DNA of 64,000 bases from an uncultured Pelagibacteraceae bacterium (GCA_902573465.1 CACGJX010000004.1:1-64000), one strand, 5' to 3'. Counted from the first letter of the stretch, positions 20,924 through 32,731 are shown. Made by a program: numbers and translations. The notes: generated by a model from the letters alone, not told the origin.

Positions 20924-23921
20924 TTAATCTTTCACCTTCTTTATCTAAAAAAACTGGATCAGCTACAGTTACATTAATATTCTTATTTTCCATTGGTATG
21001 ATCAATTTTTGCCCCAACATATTTTTTCCACCTTTTACAACTCCTAATGCGATCGACTTTTTTAAATTTGGGCTGTAATAACTTGAGGTTACATGGCCAA
21101 GCATTTCAATAGGTGATTTTTTTATATCAGCAACTATCTGTGCGCCTTCTTCTAAAACTTCCTCAGGATTTTCTGTCAATAAACCAACTAATTGTTTTCT
21201 ATCTTCTCTTATAGTATCAGATCTATATAATGATCTTTTTCCAATAAAATCATATTTCTTTTTGCTTACTATCCAATCCATCTGTAAATCAATTGGTGTT
21301 AGTGTTGCATCAGTGTCTTGACCAACTATTATAAAACCTTTTTCTGCTCTTAATAAGTGCATCGTTTCAGTTCCATAGGGCGTAATATTAAAATCTTTAC
21401 CTGCTTCCATACATTTTTCCCAAACAGATTTACCAAAGTTTGCTTGGATATTAATTTCATAACTATGTTCCCCAGTAAAACTAATTCTCATTATTCGACA
21501 TTTAATGTTGTCTATTTTTGAATTTTTGAATGACATATGTGGAAACTTTTCATCAGAAAGATCTAAATCAGGAACAACTTTTGAAACAATTTTTTTACTA
21601 TTAGGTCCACAAACACTTATTGTGGCAAAATGATCAGTTACAGAAGATAAATAGACATCTAATTCAGGCCATTCTGTCTGAAGATAATCTTCAAGTTTTC
21701 CTAACACGTTAGCTGCACCACCAGTAGTAGTGGTCATGATATAATGATTTTCACCCAATCTAGTTGTAACGCCATCATCATAAACCATTCCATCTTCATT
21801 TAACATTAAACCATAACGACATTTACCTATAGCTAGTTTTGACCAAGCGTTAGTATAAACACGATTTAAAAATTCTGAGGCATCAGTACCTTGAATATCA
21901 ATCTTTCCTAATGTTGATGCGTCTAGAATACCCGCTGAGTCTCTGGCAGCTTTACTCTCTCTTTGTACTGCTTGATGCATATTTTCATTATCCTTTGGAT
22001 AGTACCAAGCTCTTTTCCATTGACCAACGTTTTCAAATTCAGCGTTGTTGGCAACATGCCAATCATGTATTGGAGTACGTCTAAATATATCAAAAAATTC
22101 TCCTACATTTCTTCCAACAATAGTTCCAAAAGTGAGAGGTGTATAAGGAGGTCTAAAAGTTGTAGTTCCGTGTTCACCCATTTTAGTTCCCGCTGTTTCT
22201 GAGATAATTCCTAAAGCATGCATATTACCGAGTTTACCTTGATCAGTTCCCATACCTGTAGTGGTGTATCTTTTTACATGTTCTATAGATCTAAAACCTT
22301 CTCTTAGAGCTAATTTAATATCTTTTGCAGTTGCATCGTTTTGATAATCAACAAAAGATTTAGTTTTCCCTATGGATTTATCAGATGGTAATAACCAAAT
22401 ATTTCTCTTTGATTGATTTAAACCAGAGATTGTTTCAACAGTTTTGTATTCAGAATTGTCAATATCAAGAAACTTTTTAATAGAAGACAAGGTATTCTTT
22501 ATTATCTCCTCTAAACCAAAGTCTCCATTACAAGATCCAATACTTATTTGATCTGAGGGATAAACATTAGGTATAAATACTTGATCTTCTTCTCTAAATT
22601 TTAATTTACCTCCTGATTGTGTAAACAAGTGTACTGCTGGGGTCCAACCACCAGATACACCTAAACAATCACAATTCAACTTTGTTTTGTCACCAATGAC
22701 TGTTTGACCATCTTTTGAAAGTTTCATGATGGATATTTTATTAATTCTTCTATATCCGTAAGTATCAACGACAGTATAACCTTTATAAATTTTAATATTA
22801 TTTTTCTCAACTTCGTATGAAATTTTAGAGTCAATTTGTTCTCTATTATCAATTATTGCATTAATTTTAATTCCTCTTTGAATTAAACTCATGGCTGTTT
22901 CATATGCCGTATCGTTATTGGTAAAAAGAATATTATTTTCACCACATGCCACACCATACAAATCAATATATCTTTTAATTGCTGAAGATAACATTATCCC
23001 TGGACGATCATTATTATCAAATATTAAAGGTCTTTCTATAGAGCCAGTTGCTGTGATTACTTTTTTAGCTCTAATTTTTAATAATCTTTGTCTTACTTTA
23101 TTTTCTCTTTGATTAATCGGCAAATGATCAGTGAGATTTTCACGAGCCAATAAAAAGTTGTATCCATGGAATGCTGCAACGCTAGTTCTTGTTTTTATTT
23201 CTAAATTTTCTAATTTAGATATTTCGTTGATTTCTTTTTCTAACCATGAACTTGTTATTTGATTATTAATTTTTGAAAATTCTGAGTTATCATAAATAGA
23301 AGATCCCCCCAAATAAGATTTTTCATCAACTAAAAGAGTCTTAAAACCATTTTTAGCTGCCATTTTAGCTGCCATTATTCCTGATATACCTGCTCCAATA
23401 ACCAAAACATCACAATGAATATATTTATGTTCATATATGTCTGGATCAGCTACTTTAGGTGATTTACCTAAACCCGCAGATTTTCTAATAAAGTATTCAT
23501 ACTTTTCCCAGAAACTTGCAGGCCACATAAAAGTTTTATAATAAAAACCTGCAGGTAAGATAGGGGATAATAGATTATTAATTCCACCAATATCAAAATT
23601 AACGCTAGGCCAACAATTTTGACTAGATGCAACTAAACCTTCATAGATTTCGACCTCTGTAGCTCTTACATTTGGTTCAGTTCTTGAGGAATTATCATGC
23701 AATTGAATAATTGCATTAGGTTCTTCAGAACCTGATGTCATAATTCCTCGAGGTCTATGATATTTGAAACTTCGTCCAACAAGATGAATTCCATTAGCCA
23801 ACAAAGCTGATGCTAGAGTATCACCTTTAAAACCGAAATATGTTTTGTTATTAAATTTAAAAGAAACTCGATAAGTCTCATCGATAAATTTACTTGTTTT
23901 AAATCTTAAATTATTAGACAT
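20910..23921 (-). CDS. soxA: Sarcosine oxidase alpha subunit
   Basis: 1003 aa; GRSFKYHRPRGIMTSGSEEPNA, dinucleotide-binding motif, C-terminal aminomethyltransferase-like domain. Confidence 0.95.
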   Translation of the reverse strand: MSNNLRFKTSKFIDETYRVSFKFNNKTYFGFKGDTLASALLANGIHLVGRSFKYHRPRGIMTSGSEEPNAIIQLHDNSSRTEPNVRATEVEIYEGLVASSQNCWPSVNFDIGGINNLLSPILPAGFYYKTFMWPASFWEKYEYFIRKSAGLGKSPKVADPDIYEHKYIHCDVLVIGAGISGIMAAKMAAKNGFKTLLVDEKSYLGGSSIYDNSEFSKINNQITSSWLEKEINEISKLENLEIKTRTSVAAFHGYNFLLARENLTDHLPINQRENKVRQRLLKIRAKKVITATGSIERPLIFDNNDRPGIMLSSAIKRYIDLYGVACGENNILFTNNDTAYETAMSLIQRGIKINAIIDNREQIDSKISYEVEKNNIKIYKGYTVVDTYGYRRINKISIMKLSKDGQTVIGDKTKLNCDCLGVSGGWTPAVHLFTQSGGKLKFREEDQVFIPNVYPSDQISIGSCNGDFGLEEIIKNTLSSIKKFLDIDNSEYKTVETISGLNQSKRNIWLLPSDKSIGKTKSFVDYQNDATAKDIKLALREGFRSIEHVKRYTTTGMGTDQGKLGNMHALGIISETAGTKMGEHGTTTFRPPYTPLTFGTIVGRNVGEFFDIFRRTPIHDWHVANNAEFENVGQWKRAWYYPKDNENMHQAVQRESKAARDSAGILDASTLGKIDIQGTDASEFLNRVYTNAWSKLAIGKCRYGLMLNEDGMVYDDGVTTRLGENHYIMTTTTGGAANVLGKLEDYLQTEWPELDVYLSSVTDHFATISVCGPNSKKIVSKVVPDLDLSDEKFPHMSFKNSKIDNIKCRIMRISFTGEHSYEINIQANFGKSVWEKCMEAGKDFNITPYGTETMHLLRAEKGFIIVGQDTDATLTPIDLQMDWIVSKKKYDFIGKRSLYRSDTIREDRKQLVGLLTENPEEVLEEGAQIVADIKKSPIEMLGHVTSSYYSPNLKKSIALGVVKGGKNMLGQKLIIPMENKNINVTVADPVFLDKEGERLNAKL

Positions 23922-23922
23922 T

Positions 23923-24198
23923 CTATTTTACTGGTGGCTTTTCACCCATTTTGTAAACAGCTTTTATTTGGTCGTTTGATGTATCTCTAACCATATTGAA
24001 CCATTTTCTACAACCATGAACATGGTTCCATCTTTCAAATTGAACTCCTTTTATGTTTTTTCTCATGAACAAATATTCTGCCCATTCATCATCACTTAGT
24101 TCTGTAGGTTGTTTTGGCCTTACAATATGTGCTTCACCACCAGCTTTAAATTCGCTTTGTTCTCTCTCACCGCAAAAAGGACAATTAATTAAAAACAT
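23923..24198 (-). CDS. soxD: Sarcosine oxidase delta subunit
   Basis: CPFCGEREQSEFKAGGEAHIVRP...GCRKWFNMVRDT. Confidence 0.94.
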   Translation of the reverse strand: MFLINCPFCGEREQSEFKAGGEAHIVRPKQPTELSDDEWAEYLFMRKNIKGVQFERWNHVHGCRKWFNMVRDTSNDQIKAVYKMGEKPPVK

Positions 24199-25451
24199 TA
24201 GTGTGCAACAGCGGCTGCACCATGTTCATCAACTAGATCACCACTTACAAATCTATTTATATTAAACGCAGCATTTAATTTATGAGGTTCGTCATTTGCA
24301 ATGGTGTGAGCAAATAAATCCCCTGAGCCAGGTGTAGCTTTAAAACCTCCAGTTCCCCAACCACAATTAAAGTATAAACCCTTAATTGAAGTTTTACTTA
24401 TGATTGGACTTGCATCAGGACATATATCAACTATTCCACCCCACTGACGAAGCATTCTTATTCTACTAAATATTGGATATAGTTCTAAAATTGCATTTAA
24501 AGTTCCTTCCACAATATCATGACTTCCTTTTTGAGAGTAAGATACATAATCATCAGTTCCTGCCCCAATAACTAATTCTCCCTTATCAGATTGGCTGACA
24601 TATGCATGAACAGCGTTAGACATTACAACTGTATCTATTATTGGTTTTACTGGTTCAGACACTAAAGCTTGAAGTGGTTTACTTTCCAAAGGTAATTTCA
24701 ATCCAGCCATATTCGCTATTACACTGGAGTGACCAGCTGCTACTACTCCAATTTTTTTTGTTTTGATAAATCCTTTAGTCGTTTCAATTCCTTCAACTGT
24801 ATCACCATTTCTTTTTATACCTTTTACTTCACAATTTTGAATTATATCAACACCCATTTCATCAGCACCTCTTGCGTATCCCCAAGCAACAGCATCATGC
24901 CTAGCTGTACCGGCTCTTCTTTGAAGAGTTCCACCTAAAACTGGATAACGAATATCTTGCGAGGTATTTATGATTGGACAAAATTTTTTAACTTCTTCAG
25001 TATTTAAATAAACTGCATCAATACCATTCAATCTATTAGCGTGAGTTCTTCTTTTTAAATCTCTAACATCTTGCAAATTATGTGCAAGATTCATAACTCC
25101 TCTTTGACTAAACATAACATTATAATTCAATTCTTGAGATAAACCTTCCCAAATTTTAAGAGCATGGTCATATAAACCCGCACTTGCATCCCATAAATAA
25201 TTAGATCTTATTATTGTAGTATTTCGACCAGTATTTCCTCCTCCTATCCAACCTTTTTCCACAACAGCAATATTCTTCATGTTATGTTTTTTTGCTAGAT
25301 AATAGGCAGTTGCAAGACCATGTCCTCCACCACCAACAATTACTGCATCATATTCTTTTTTAGGCTCAGGATCTTTCCAAGCTTTCTCCCAATTTTCATG
25401 ATAAGAAAAAGCGTTTTTAATAAGTGAAAATATTGAATACTTATTTTTCAT
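24198..25451 (-). CDS. soxB: Sarcosine oxidase beta subunit
   Basis: [25 protein letters not shown] motif; [16 protein letters not shown]. Confidence 0.95.
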   Translation of the reverse strand: MKNKYSIFSLIKNAFSYHENWEKAWKDPEPKKEYDAVIVGGGGHGLATAYYLAKKHNMKNIAVVEKGWIGGGNTGRNTTIIRSNYLWDASAGLYDHALKIWEGLSQELNYNVMFSQRGVMNLAHNLQDVRDLKRRTHANRLNGIDAVYLNTEEVKKFCPIINTSQDIRYPVLGGTLQRRAGTARHDAVAWGYARGADEMGVDIIQNCEVKGIKRNGDTVEGIETTKGFIKTKKIGVVAAGHSSVIANMAGLKLPLESKPLQALVSEPVKPIIDTVVMSNAVHAYVSQSDKGELVIGAGTDDYVSYSQKGSHDIVEGTLNAILELYPIFSRIRMLRQWGGIVDICPDASPIISKTSIKGLYFNCGWGTGGFKATPGSGDLFAHTIANDEPHKLNAAFNINRFVSGDLVDEHGAAAVAH

Positions 25452-25515
25452 AATTATTGAATAATTACTTTATAAATATTGATTATTCAATACAATCAGA
25501 AGTGACAAATTTATT

Positions 25516-25607
25516 GGAAGAGTGGGTGAGAGGCTGAAACCAGTCGTTTGCTAAATGACCGTGCGAGGAAACTTGTACCGAGGGTTCGAATCCCTCCTCT
25601 TCCGCCA
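25516..25607 (+). tRNA. tRNA-Ser(GCT)
   Basis: GGAAGAG acceptor, anticodon loop TTGCTAA (GCT at 25550-25552), long variable arm, GGTTCGAATCC T-arm, encoded CCA. Confidence 0.95.
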
Positions 25608-25610
25608 TTT

Positions 25611-27830
25611 TTAGTATAAAGGATCATCCTTAAAGAAATTTATCATTGTAACTGGCTTTTGAGCTAAAATATAACGATAGACGTTGTAGTTCTCCAGTAC
25701 TCTTTGCACATAATTTCTTGTTTCTTTAAATTTGATTAATTCAATCCAGTTTACATAATCAATTTGGTTCTTTTGTGGATTTTTATTTATTTTTTTCCAA
25801 TATCTGACTCTTTTAGGTCCGGCATTATAGGCCGCTATTGCAAAGGGATAAGCACCATCATATTCTAAAATTAGTCCAGCTATATAGTGAGAACCTAAAT
25901 TGATATTATATTCTGCATCTCTTGTTAATCTAGATTTTGAATAAGGAAGTTTTGCTTGTTTAGCAACTACTTTTGCCGTGTAAGGCATGAGCTGCATTAA
26001 TCCTTTTGCTCCTGCGTGACTGTTAGCACTTAAATCAAATTCACTTTCTTGTCTTATTATTGACAGTATAAATGCAGTATCAGGAATTTTTCTTCCATTT
26101 ATATAATTTGGAGTACTTATAATTGGATAATTATATTTGTTATGAAATCTTTTTTCATATGATGCAATTTTTGCTATTTGAATAGCAAAATCAAATCTAT
26201 CAATGCTTGTTGCTAATTCTGCTGCTAAAACTTCACTACCATTATTTATATCATCATTAGCCAAATGTCTTAAAATATGTTTTGTATATTTATCTTCGTT
26301 CAGCTCATCAAGAAGATAAACTGTTTTGACTAATTCTTTTTTAAAAAAGTAGTCTCTATATTCTTTTGATACTTCAATATCTCTAGATAGTTCAAAAGGC
26401 TGATTGGGATTTAACTCCATAAATGCTAACTGACCATAATATGTAGTTAGAAAATTAGATGCTTTACCAAACCATTCATTAGCTAATTCATTTTTACCAA
26501 GTTTCTGATAAGTTTTAGCTAACCAATAGGCTCCTCTCGAAGTACTTATCGGGTAACCAACATTATTATAAAAATTTTCAAAATGATCCTTAGCTAACAA
26601 AGGATCATCTAAGAAACTTAATGCTATCCATCCACTCATCCATTCCGCGGCCGCATATTCGGGTCCATCAGTCAAAGCATGATTACTTGCAATTTTATAA
26701 GCTAAAGCATATTTCTTTTTATAAATTAATGATCTTGAAATGATTTCTCTTTCAAACCACCACTTATCTGGTCTGACTAAATAATCTTTGGTATTTTTAA
26801 TTTTTAATAAAATTTCAACAGAACTATCAACCCTTCCTCTTTTTCTTCTCCATTTTAATCTGTCGTAATTTAAACCCGCATCGTTTTTAAATTTTGCTGG
26901 AACTTTAGAAATAGCATTATCTACACCATACGATTTACTCATTAACAATTGACGTGCTGTATAAAGCAACTCATAATCTTTAGGTAAATATCTTAATAAT
27001 CTTTTTAAATCCCAGTATTTATTATTCCAAGCCAAGTAATCTGCTCTTTTAATATAATCATCCGCATTGAGATATTTTTTGAATTTTTTTCTATAGAATC
27101 TTAATTCAGATTTGCTTAATTCGGCAGTAATCCATCCTTCTTTAATATATGAAATGCCTTTTTGTGTATTACCATTGAGAATTATACTTTCTCCAAGTAT
27201 CATTTTTCCAAAACCACTTAAAGGTTCATCAACACCGAACCAATCGATAATTTTTTTGGGTGAAATAGTGTCTGTAGAAAGTTTATGCTCTGCTAAATAT
27301 TTTACTCTTCCCAATCGTGGATAATCCTCATTTTTGTCTATAAAAGTTTTATAATCGTAATATGATGCTTTATTTCCTTTAGTTAGTAGATGTCTCCATT
27401 GTATGAAATTATAGACTGATTTATCTCTTGCTTTTTTTGCTGTTTTCAATGCGGCAGGCCATTTTGCTTGTTTCATTTCTGAAATAGCCTTTTTCGCAAT
27501 TTCGAAATCTTTCTTGTTATAATATTTGGATTTTTTCGCTGTATCAGTTTTTTTAGTTCCAGCTATTAAAGGTTTCTTTTTTGGTAGAATAATACCTAAG
27601 TCTTTTTCAGCTTTTAACTTTATTTCACCTTCAGGCTTTTTTTTAATTTCCTCTACTATTTTTTTGGGAATTGGTTTTGGCAGAGGCTTCATTACATCAA
27701 TTAATAACTTCTGGTCCTTTTCTGCTTTAGTTTGGATCGGTTTCTTTAAAGGTATTATTTCAGTAGAAAACAAAATAGTAATAGTAGAGAAGAAAAATAA
27801 ATTGATAAAAAATATGAATTTTTTTAGCAT
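25611..27830 (-). CDS. slt: Soluble lytic murein transglycosylase
   Basis: Signal peptide; IIRQESEFDLSANSHAGAKGLMQLMPYTAK; AYNAGPKRVRYW. Confidence 0.92.
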   Translation of the reverse strand: MLKKFIFFINLFFFSTITILFSTEIIPLKKPIQTKAEKDQKLLIDVMKPLPKPIPKKIVEEIKKKPEGEIKLKAEKDLGIILPKKKPLIAGTKKTDTAKKSKYYNKKDFEIAKKAISEMKQAKWPAALKTAKKARDKSVYNFIQWRHLLTKGNKASYYDYKTFIDKNEDYPRLGRVKYLAEHKLSTDTISPKKIIDWFGVDEPLSGFGKMILGESIILNGNTQKGISYIKEGWITAELSKSELRFYRKKFKKYLNADDYIKRADYLAWNNKYWDLKRLLRYLPKDYELLYTARQLLMSKSYGVDNAISKVPAKFKNDAGLNYDRLKWRRKRGRVDSSVEILLKIKNTKDYLVRPDKWWFEREIISRSLIYKKKYALAYKIASNHALTDGPEYAAAEWMSGWIALSFLDDPLLAKDHFENFYNNVGYPISTSRGAYWLAKTYQKLGKNELANEWFGKASNFLTTYYGQLAFMELNPNQPFELSRDIEVSKEYRDYFFKKELVKTVYLLDELNEDKYTKHILRHLANDDINNGSEVLAAELATSIDRFDFAIQIAKIASYEKRFHNKYNYPIISTPNYINGRKIPDTAFILSIIRQESEFDLSANSHAGAKGLMQLMPYTAKVVAKQAKLPYSKSRLTRDAEYNINLGSHYIAGLILEYDGAYPFAIAAYNAGPKRVRYWKKINKNPQKNQIDYVNWIELIKFKETRNYVQRVLENYNVYRYILAQKPVTMINFFKDDPLY

Positions 27831-27873
27831 AATCTTTTAGTATATGAATTCACAAACTATGTTATAAGTATTT

Positions 27874-28755
27874 ATGTTCAAAGGATCAAATGTTGCTTTA
27901 GTCACTCCGTTTAAAAATGATAAACTTGATGATGAAACTTACATTAAGTTAATCCATTTTCATATTGAAAATGGGACAAATGGTTTGGTTCCAGCTGGAA
28001 CAACTGGTGAGTCTCCAACTTTAAGCCATAATGAGCATGAAAGGGTAATTGATTTATGTGTTAAAGAGAGTAATGGAAAATTACCTGTATTTGCTGGTAC
28101 TGGGTCAAACTCTACTGAGGAGGCTATTTCATTGACTACTCATGCTGAAAAAATGGGAGCAGATGGAGCTTTAATTGTAACTCCTTATTATAATAAGCCT
28201 ACCCAAGAGGGACTTTATCAACATTATAAAGCAATAAATGATAAATGTGGAATTCCAATTCTTATTTATAACATTCCTGGAAGATCAGTGATTGATATGT
28301 CAGTTGAAACGATGGCAAGATTATTTGAATTAAAAAATATTATTGGTGTTAAGGATGCAACAGGAGATTTAACAAGAGTAGATAAAACATTAAAAAAATT
28401 AGGTAAAGATTTTATACAATTAACAGGAAATGATGATAACGCTTTAGAGTTTAATAGAAAAGGTGGAGTAGGTGCTATAAGTGTAACAGCTAACATTGCC
28501 CCAAAACTTTGCTCTGATTTCCAAAGATTTTCAAAGTCTAACAATGATAATGAAATTAAAGAGTCTGAGAGATTAAATGAAATATTGCAGCCTGTTCACC
28601 ATGCTATGTTTGTTGAAAGCAATCCTAGCCCAGTAAAGTACGCTGCAAAATTATTAAATTTATGTGATGACGAAGTAAGATTACCATTAGTAAAAGTAAC
28701 AGATACTACCAAAGAAATTGTTAAAAAGGCTCTTCATACAGCTAAATTAATTTAA
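27874..28755 (+). CDS. dapA: 4-hydroxy-tetrahydrodipicolinate synthase
   Basis: [27 protein letters not shown]. Confidence 0.95.
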   Translation: MFKGSNVALVTPFKNDKLDDETYIKLIHFHIENGTNGLVPAGTTGESPTLSHNEHERVIDLCVKESNGKLPVFAGTGSNSTEEAISLTTHAEKMGADGALIVTPYYNKPTQEGLYQHYKAINDKCGIPILIYNIPGRSVIDMSVETMARLFELKNIIGVKDATGDLTRVDKTLKKLGKDFIQLTGNDDNALEFNRKGGVGAISVTANIAPKLCSDFQRFSKSNNDNEIKESERLNEILQPVHHAMFVESNPSPVKYAAKLLNLCDDEVRLPLVKVTDTTKEIVKKALHTAKLI

Positions 28756-29225
28756 TGAACAAAAAAACCAATTCTGGTTTAAAAATAATATGTTTGAATA
28801 GAAAGGCTACTTTTAATTATTTTTTTGAAGATTTATTAGAGGCTGGGATTGTCCTTAAAGGCTCTGAGATTAAATCAATAAGAGAAGGAAAAGTAAATAT
28901 TGCTGATTCATATGCTGTTGAAAAAGATGGTGAGTTGATTTTAATTAATTCTCATATAGCATCTTATAAACAAGCTAGTTATTCTAACCACAATCCAACA
29001 GATGAAAGAAAGTTACTTCTAAATAAACGGGAAATAAATAAATTAATAGGAAAGATTCAAAGAGATGGTCTTACCATTGTTCCTACTAAAATGTATTTTA
29101 AAAAAGGAAAAGCAAAAATTGAACTTGCTGTAGCAAAAGGAAAAAAACTGCATGATAAAAGAGCAAGTAAAAAAGATAGGGATTGGAATCGTGACAAATC
29201 AAGATATTTTAGAAAATCAAGCTAA
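28755..29225 (+). CDS. smpB: SsrA-binding protein
   Basis: [46 protein letters not shown]. Confidence 0.95.
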   Translation: MNKKTNSGLKIICLNRKATFNYFFEDLLEAGIVLKGSEIKSIREGKVNIADSYAVEKDGELILINSHIASYKQASYSNHNPTDERKLLLNKREINKLIGKIQRDGLTIVPTKMYFKKGKAKIELAVAKGKKLHDKRASKKDRDWNRDKSRYFRKSS

Positions 29226-29703
29226 TCGTATTTATTTAGGTATTGGCTCAAATTTAGGAAACAGAAGATATAAAATCGAACAAGCTAAGTATGAATTATC
29301 GTTAAGAAATATTAGACTTGTCAAATCATCAAATTTTTATGAGAGTTTATCATGGCCAGATGAAAGTAAACCTAAATACTTAAACATAGTATTGGAAGTT
29401 ATTTCTGATTTAAAACCTTTAGAACTACTTAAAGCATCCAAAGACATTGAAATCAGTCTTGGTCGCAAAAAAAGGTATAAAAATGCCCCTAGAGAATGTG
29501 ATATAGACATAATTGATTATAAAAGTAAAAAAATTAATCAAAAAATCATTTTACCTCATCCAAGAATGCACAATAGAAATTTTGTCCTTTTTCCATTATT
29601 TGAATTAAATAAAAATTGGAAACACCCAATTTCCAAAGATCACATTAAAAAACTCATAATATCATTACCAAATAGAGACATAAGATCTATTAAACAAATC
29701 TGA
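29191..29703 (+). CDS. folK: HPPK (2-amino-4-hydroxy-6-hydroxymethyldihydropteridine pyrophosphokinase)
   Basis: [41 protein letters not shown] start at 29191 preferred over the track start at 29152. Confidence 0.88.
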   Translation: MTNQDILENQANRIYLGIGSNLGNRRYKIEQAKYELSLRNIRLVKSSNFYESLSWPDESKPKYLNIVLEVISDLKPLELLKASKDIEISLGRKKRYKNAPRECDIDIIDYKSKKINQKIILPHPRMHNRNFVLFPLFELNKNWKHPISKDHIKKLIISLPNRDIRSIKQI

Positions 29704-29724
29704 ATTAATGATATAATAAGGTGT

Positions 29725-31470
29725 ATGCTTAATTCAGATGATTTAATAAATAAAGTAAAAGGATATAATAAGTTTTTAAATCCAGATAGGTTAAATAAGG
29801 CTTATGACTTTGCGGTTAAGGCCCATAGCAATCAAAAAAGAGCCTCAGGTGATCCATACTCAGTTCATCCAATTGAAGTAGCAAATATATTAACTGATTT
29901 AAAATTAGATAGTGCAACCATAACTACGGGTTTATTACATGACACAATAGAGGATACATATGCAACTTATGAAACTATCAAAGGTGAGTTTGGAGATGAA
30001 GTTGCAGATTTAGTTGACGGTGTTACAAAGATTTCTGCACTTGAAAATAATGCATCATCTAATTCTAAAGCAGAAAATTTTAGAAAATTAATTTTAGCTA
30101 CCTCAAAAGATATTAGAGTTTTATTAGTAAAAATTGCTGATCGACTGCATAACATGAGAACTATAAAAGCAATTTCAAAAGAGGAAAAAAGAAAAAGGAT
30201 TTCTCAAGAAACAATGGAAATTTATGCCCCATTAGCGGACAGAATGGGAATGCATAGAATTAGGGATGAGTTAGAAGATCTCTCTTTTGAAATTTTAAAT
30301 AATGAAGCTAGGTTATTAATTCAAAAAAGACTTGATGAGATAAAATTAGATAAAAAAGATATTTTTGAAACTTTATCAACTGAAATAAAAAAATTATTAG
30401 ATCAAAATAAAATTTCCTCAAAAATTTATGGAAGAGAAAAAACACCTTTTTCAATCTGGAGAAAAGTTCAGAAAAAAAGAGTTTCTTTGGAACAAATTAC
30501 CGATATCATTGGATTTAGAATTATTTTGGATAATGTTGATGACTGTTATAAAACTTTAGGAATAATTCACAAAGAATATAATTGTATACCTGGGAAATTT
30601 AAAGATTATATATCTTCAGCAAAAATTAATGGTTATAAATCAATTCATACTGCAGTTATTGGATCTAATAGAAAACCCATAGAAATTCAAATAAGAACTA
30701 AAGAGATGCACGATTTTGCTGAGAGAGGAATAGCTTCTCATTGGCAATATAAGTCCTCAGAAAAATTTAACTCTCTCACCTGGAAAGAATATGATTGGTT
30801 GAAAGATTTAGTTGAAATTATAGAAAAAAATGAAAATCCTGAACACTCTTATGAATACACTAAACTTCAAATGTTTCAGGAAAATGTTTTTTGTTTTACT
30901 CCCAAAGGTTCAGTAATCAAATTACCCAAAGATGCAACAGCAATAGATTTTGCTTATGCCGTACATACAAAAATTGGTGATACTGCAGTTGGATGTGAAA
31001 TAAACGGAAATAAGAGTGAACTTCAATCAATTTTAAGAAATGGTGATAGAATAAAAATAATTACTTCAAAAAATCAATCACCATCACTTCACTGGATTCC
31101 AACAACAAAAACTGGAAAAGCCAGAGCTGCTATAAGAAGATATTGGCATGATAGGGGTGAGGAAAAGCAGGAAAGAATAAAAAAATATAATACCACTTTA
31201 TGGATTTCATTACCTGATAAACCAGGTCAATTAGGAAATGTAAGTTCATTAATAGGTGAACATAAATTAAATATTTCAAATTTAGTAATGGCTGGAAAAA
31301 AACCTGACTATATCAATTTTAAATTTCAGCTGATAATAAGAGATTTGAAAAATTTTACTAATTTTATTGCAGAGCTTAAACAAAAGGGTATAAAATTTAA
31401 GATAATTAGACACGAAGATAAAAGAAATGCTTTCACACAAAAAATCCTTAGATATTTTAAGAAAGACTAA
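29725..31470 (+). CDS. Bifunctional (p)ppGpp synthetase/hydrolase (RSH), shortened C-terminus
   Basis: HDTIED hydrolase motif, synthetase domain (PFSIWRKVQKKRVSLEQITDIIGFRII), TGS and ACT-like region. Confidence 0.93.
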   Translation: MLNSDDLINKVKGYNKFLNPDRLNKAYDFAVKAHSNQKRASGDPYSVHPIEVANILTDLKLDSATITTGLLHDTIEDTYATYETIKGEFGDEVADLVDGVTKISALENNASSNSKAENFRKLILATSKDIRVLLVKIADRLHNMRTIKAISKEEKRKRISQETMEIYAPLADRMGMHRIRDELEDLSFEILNNEARLLIQKRLDEIKLDKKDIFETLSTEIKKLLDQNKISSKIYGREKTPFSIWRKVQKKRVSLEQITDIIGFRIILDNVDDCYKTLGIIHKEYNCIPGKFKDYISSAKINGYKSIHTAVIGSNRKPIEIQIRTKEMHDFAERGIASHWQYKSSEKFNSLTWKEYDWLKDLVEIIEKNENPEHSYEYTKLQMFQENVFCFTPKGSVIKLPKDATAIDFAYAVHTKIGDTAVGCEINGNKSELQSILRNGDRIKIITSKNQSPSLHWIPTTKTGKARAAIRRYWHDRGEEKQERIKKYNTTLWISLPDKPGQLGNVSSLIGEHKLNISNLVMAGKKPDYINFKFQLIIRDLKNFTNFIAELKQKGIKFKIIRHEDKRNAFTQKILRYFKKD

Positions 31471-32014
31471 TGCTTTATTAGAAGGACACTTCATTTTATC
31501 TTCTGGATTACATTCTTCAAAGTATATCCAGTGTGCTAAACTTTTAAGTTATCCATCAAAAGCAGAAAAAATATGTAAATCATTGGCTTTAAAAATCAAA
31601 AAAAATTTTAGAAAATTTGATTTAATTTTGGCACCGGCCATTGGTGGTATTGTGATAGGTTACGAAATTGGTAGGATTTTAAAAAAAGAGACGATTTTTT
31701 GTGAAAGAGTTAAAGGCAAATTCACTCTAAGAAGAGGTTTTAAAATTAAAAGAGGCTCTAAAGTTATTATTATTGAAGATGTAATAACCACAGGAAAATC
31801 CAGCATGGAATGCGTAAAACTAATAAAAAAATCTAATGCAAAATTAGTTGGTTTTGCAACAATTATTGATAGATCATCAAAGAAAACATTGAAAATTAAA
31901 AAAAAAATAATTTCACATCTTAAAATTGAAGTACCAACTTATAAATCAAACAAAATACCAAAGGAATTAGACTCAATTCCCATTTCAACACCAGGAAGCA
32001 GATTTATTAAGTGA
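31427..32014 (+). CDS. pyrE: Orotate phosphoribosyltransferase
   Basis: GHFILSSGLHSSKYIQCAKLL; VIIIEDVITTGKS. Confidence 0.92.
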   Translation: MLSHKKSLDILRKTNALLEGHFILSSGLHSSKYIQCAKLLSYPSKAEKICKSLALKIKKNFRKFDLILAPAIGGIVIGYEIGRILKKETIFCERVKGKFTLRRGFKIKRGSKVIIIEDVITTGKSSMECVKLIKKSNAKLVGFATIIDRSSKKTLKIKKKIISHLKIEVPTYKSNKIPKELDSIPISTPGSRFIK

Positions 32015-32730
32015 AACGGTTAGGTGTAAATATTGATCATGTTGCGACAGTTCGAAATGCCAGAGGTGAATTTCATCCTGACCCATATAAAGCTGCATTA
32101 TTTGTTAAAAAAAAAGGTGCCGACTCTATTACAATACACCTTCGAGAAGACAGGAGACACATACGAGATTTAGACGCAAAAAAAATTTGTTCAATAAAAA
32201 AATTATTAGTAAATTTAGAAATTTCAACAAATAGGAATATTGTTAAGAATGCTTTGAGAATAAAACCAAAATTTATTTGTATTGTACCTGAAAATAGAAA
32301 TGAAATAACAACCGAAGGTGGTTTAAATTTAAAGAAAAATAAAAATAAAATTAAAAAAATAATATCACAATTTAAAGAAAAAAAGATTAGAACGAGCTTA
32401 TTTGTAAATCCAAATATAAAAGATATTTATTTGTCTAAAGAAATAGGTGCTGATTGCATTGAAATACATACAGGACATTTTTCAAATCTGATAAAATCGA
32501 AAAAATCTTTCATTAAGGAATTTTTAAAGATTAAGAAATGTGCAATATTAGCATCAAAAATTGGTGTGGAGGTACATGCTGGACACGGTCTGGATTTCAA
32601 ATCTACTAAAATACTAACCAAGATAAATGAAATAGTAGAGTTTAATATTGGGCATTTTATTATTGGTGAGTCCATTTTTTATGGTTTACCATTTGTCATA
32701 AAAAAGTTTAAAAGAATTATCAAAAATTAG
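32011..32730 (+). CDS. pdxJ: Pyridoxine 5'-phosphate synthase
   Basis: LGVNIDHVATVRNARGEFHPDP; HLREDRRHI; GTG start. Confidence 0.95.
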   Translation: MKRLGVNIDHVATVRNARGEFHPDPYKAALFVKKKGADSITIHLREDRRHIRDLDAKKICSIKKLLVNLEISTNRNIVKNALRIKPKFICIVPENRNEITTEGGLNLKKNKNKIKKIISQFKEKKIRTSLFVNPNIKDIYLSKEIGADCIEIHTGHFSNLIKSKKSFIKEFLKIKKCAILASKIGVEVHAGHGLDFKSTKILTKINEIVEFNIGHFIIGESIFYGLPFVIKKFKRIIKN

Positions 32731-32731
32731 A

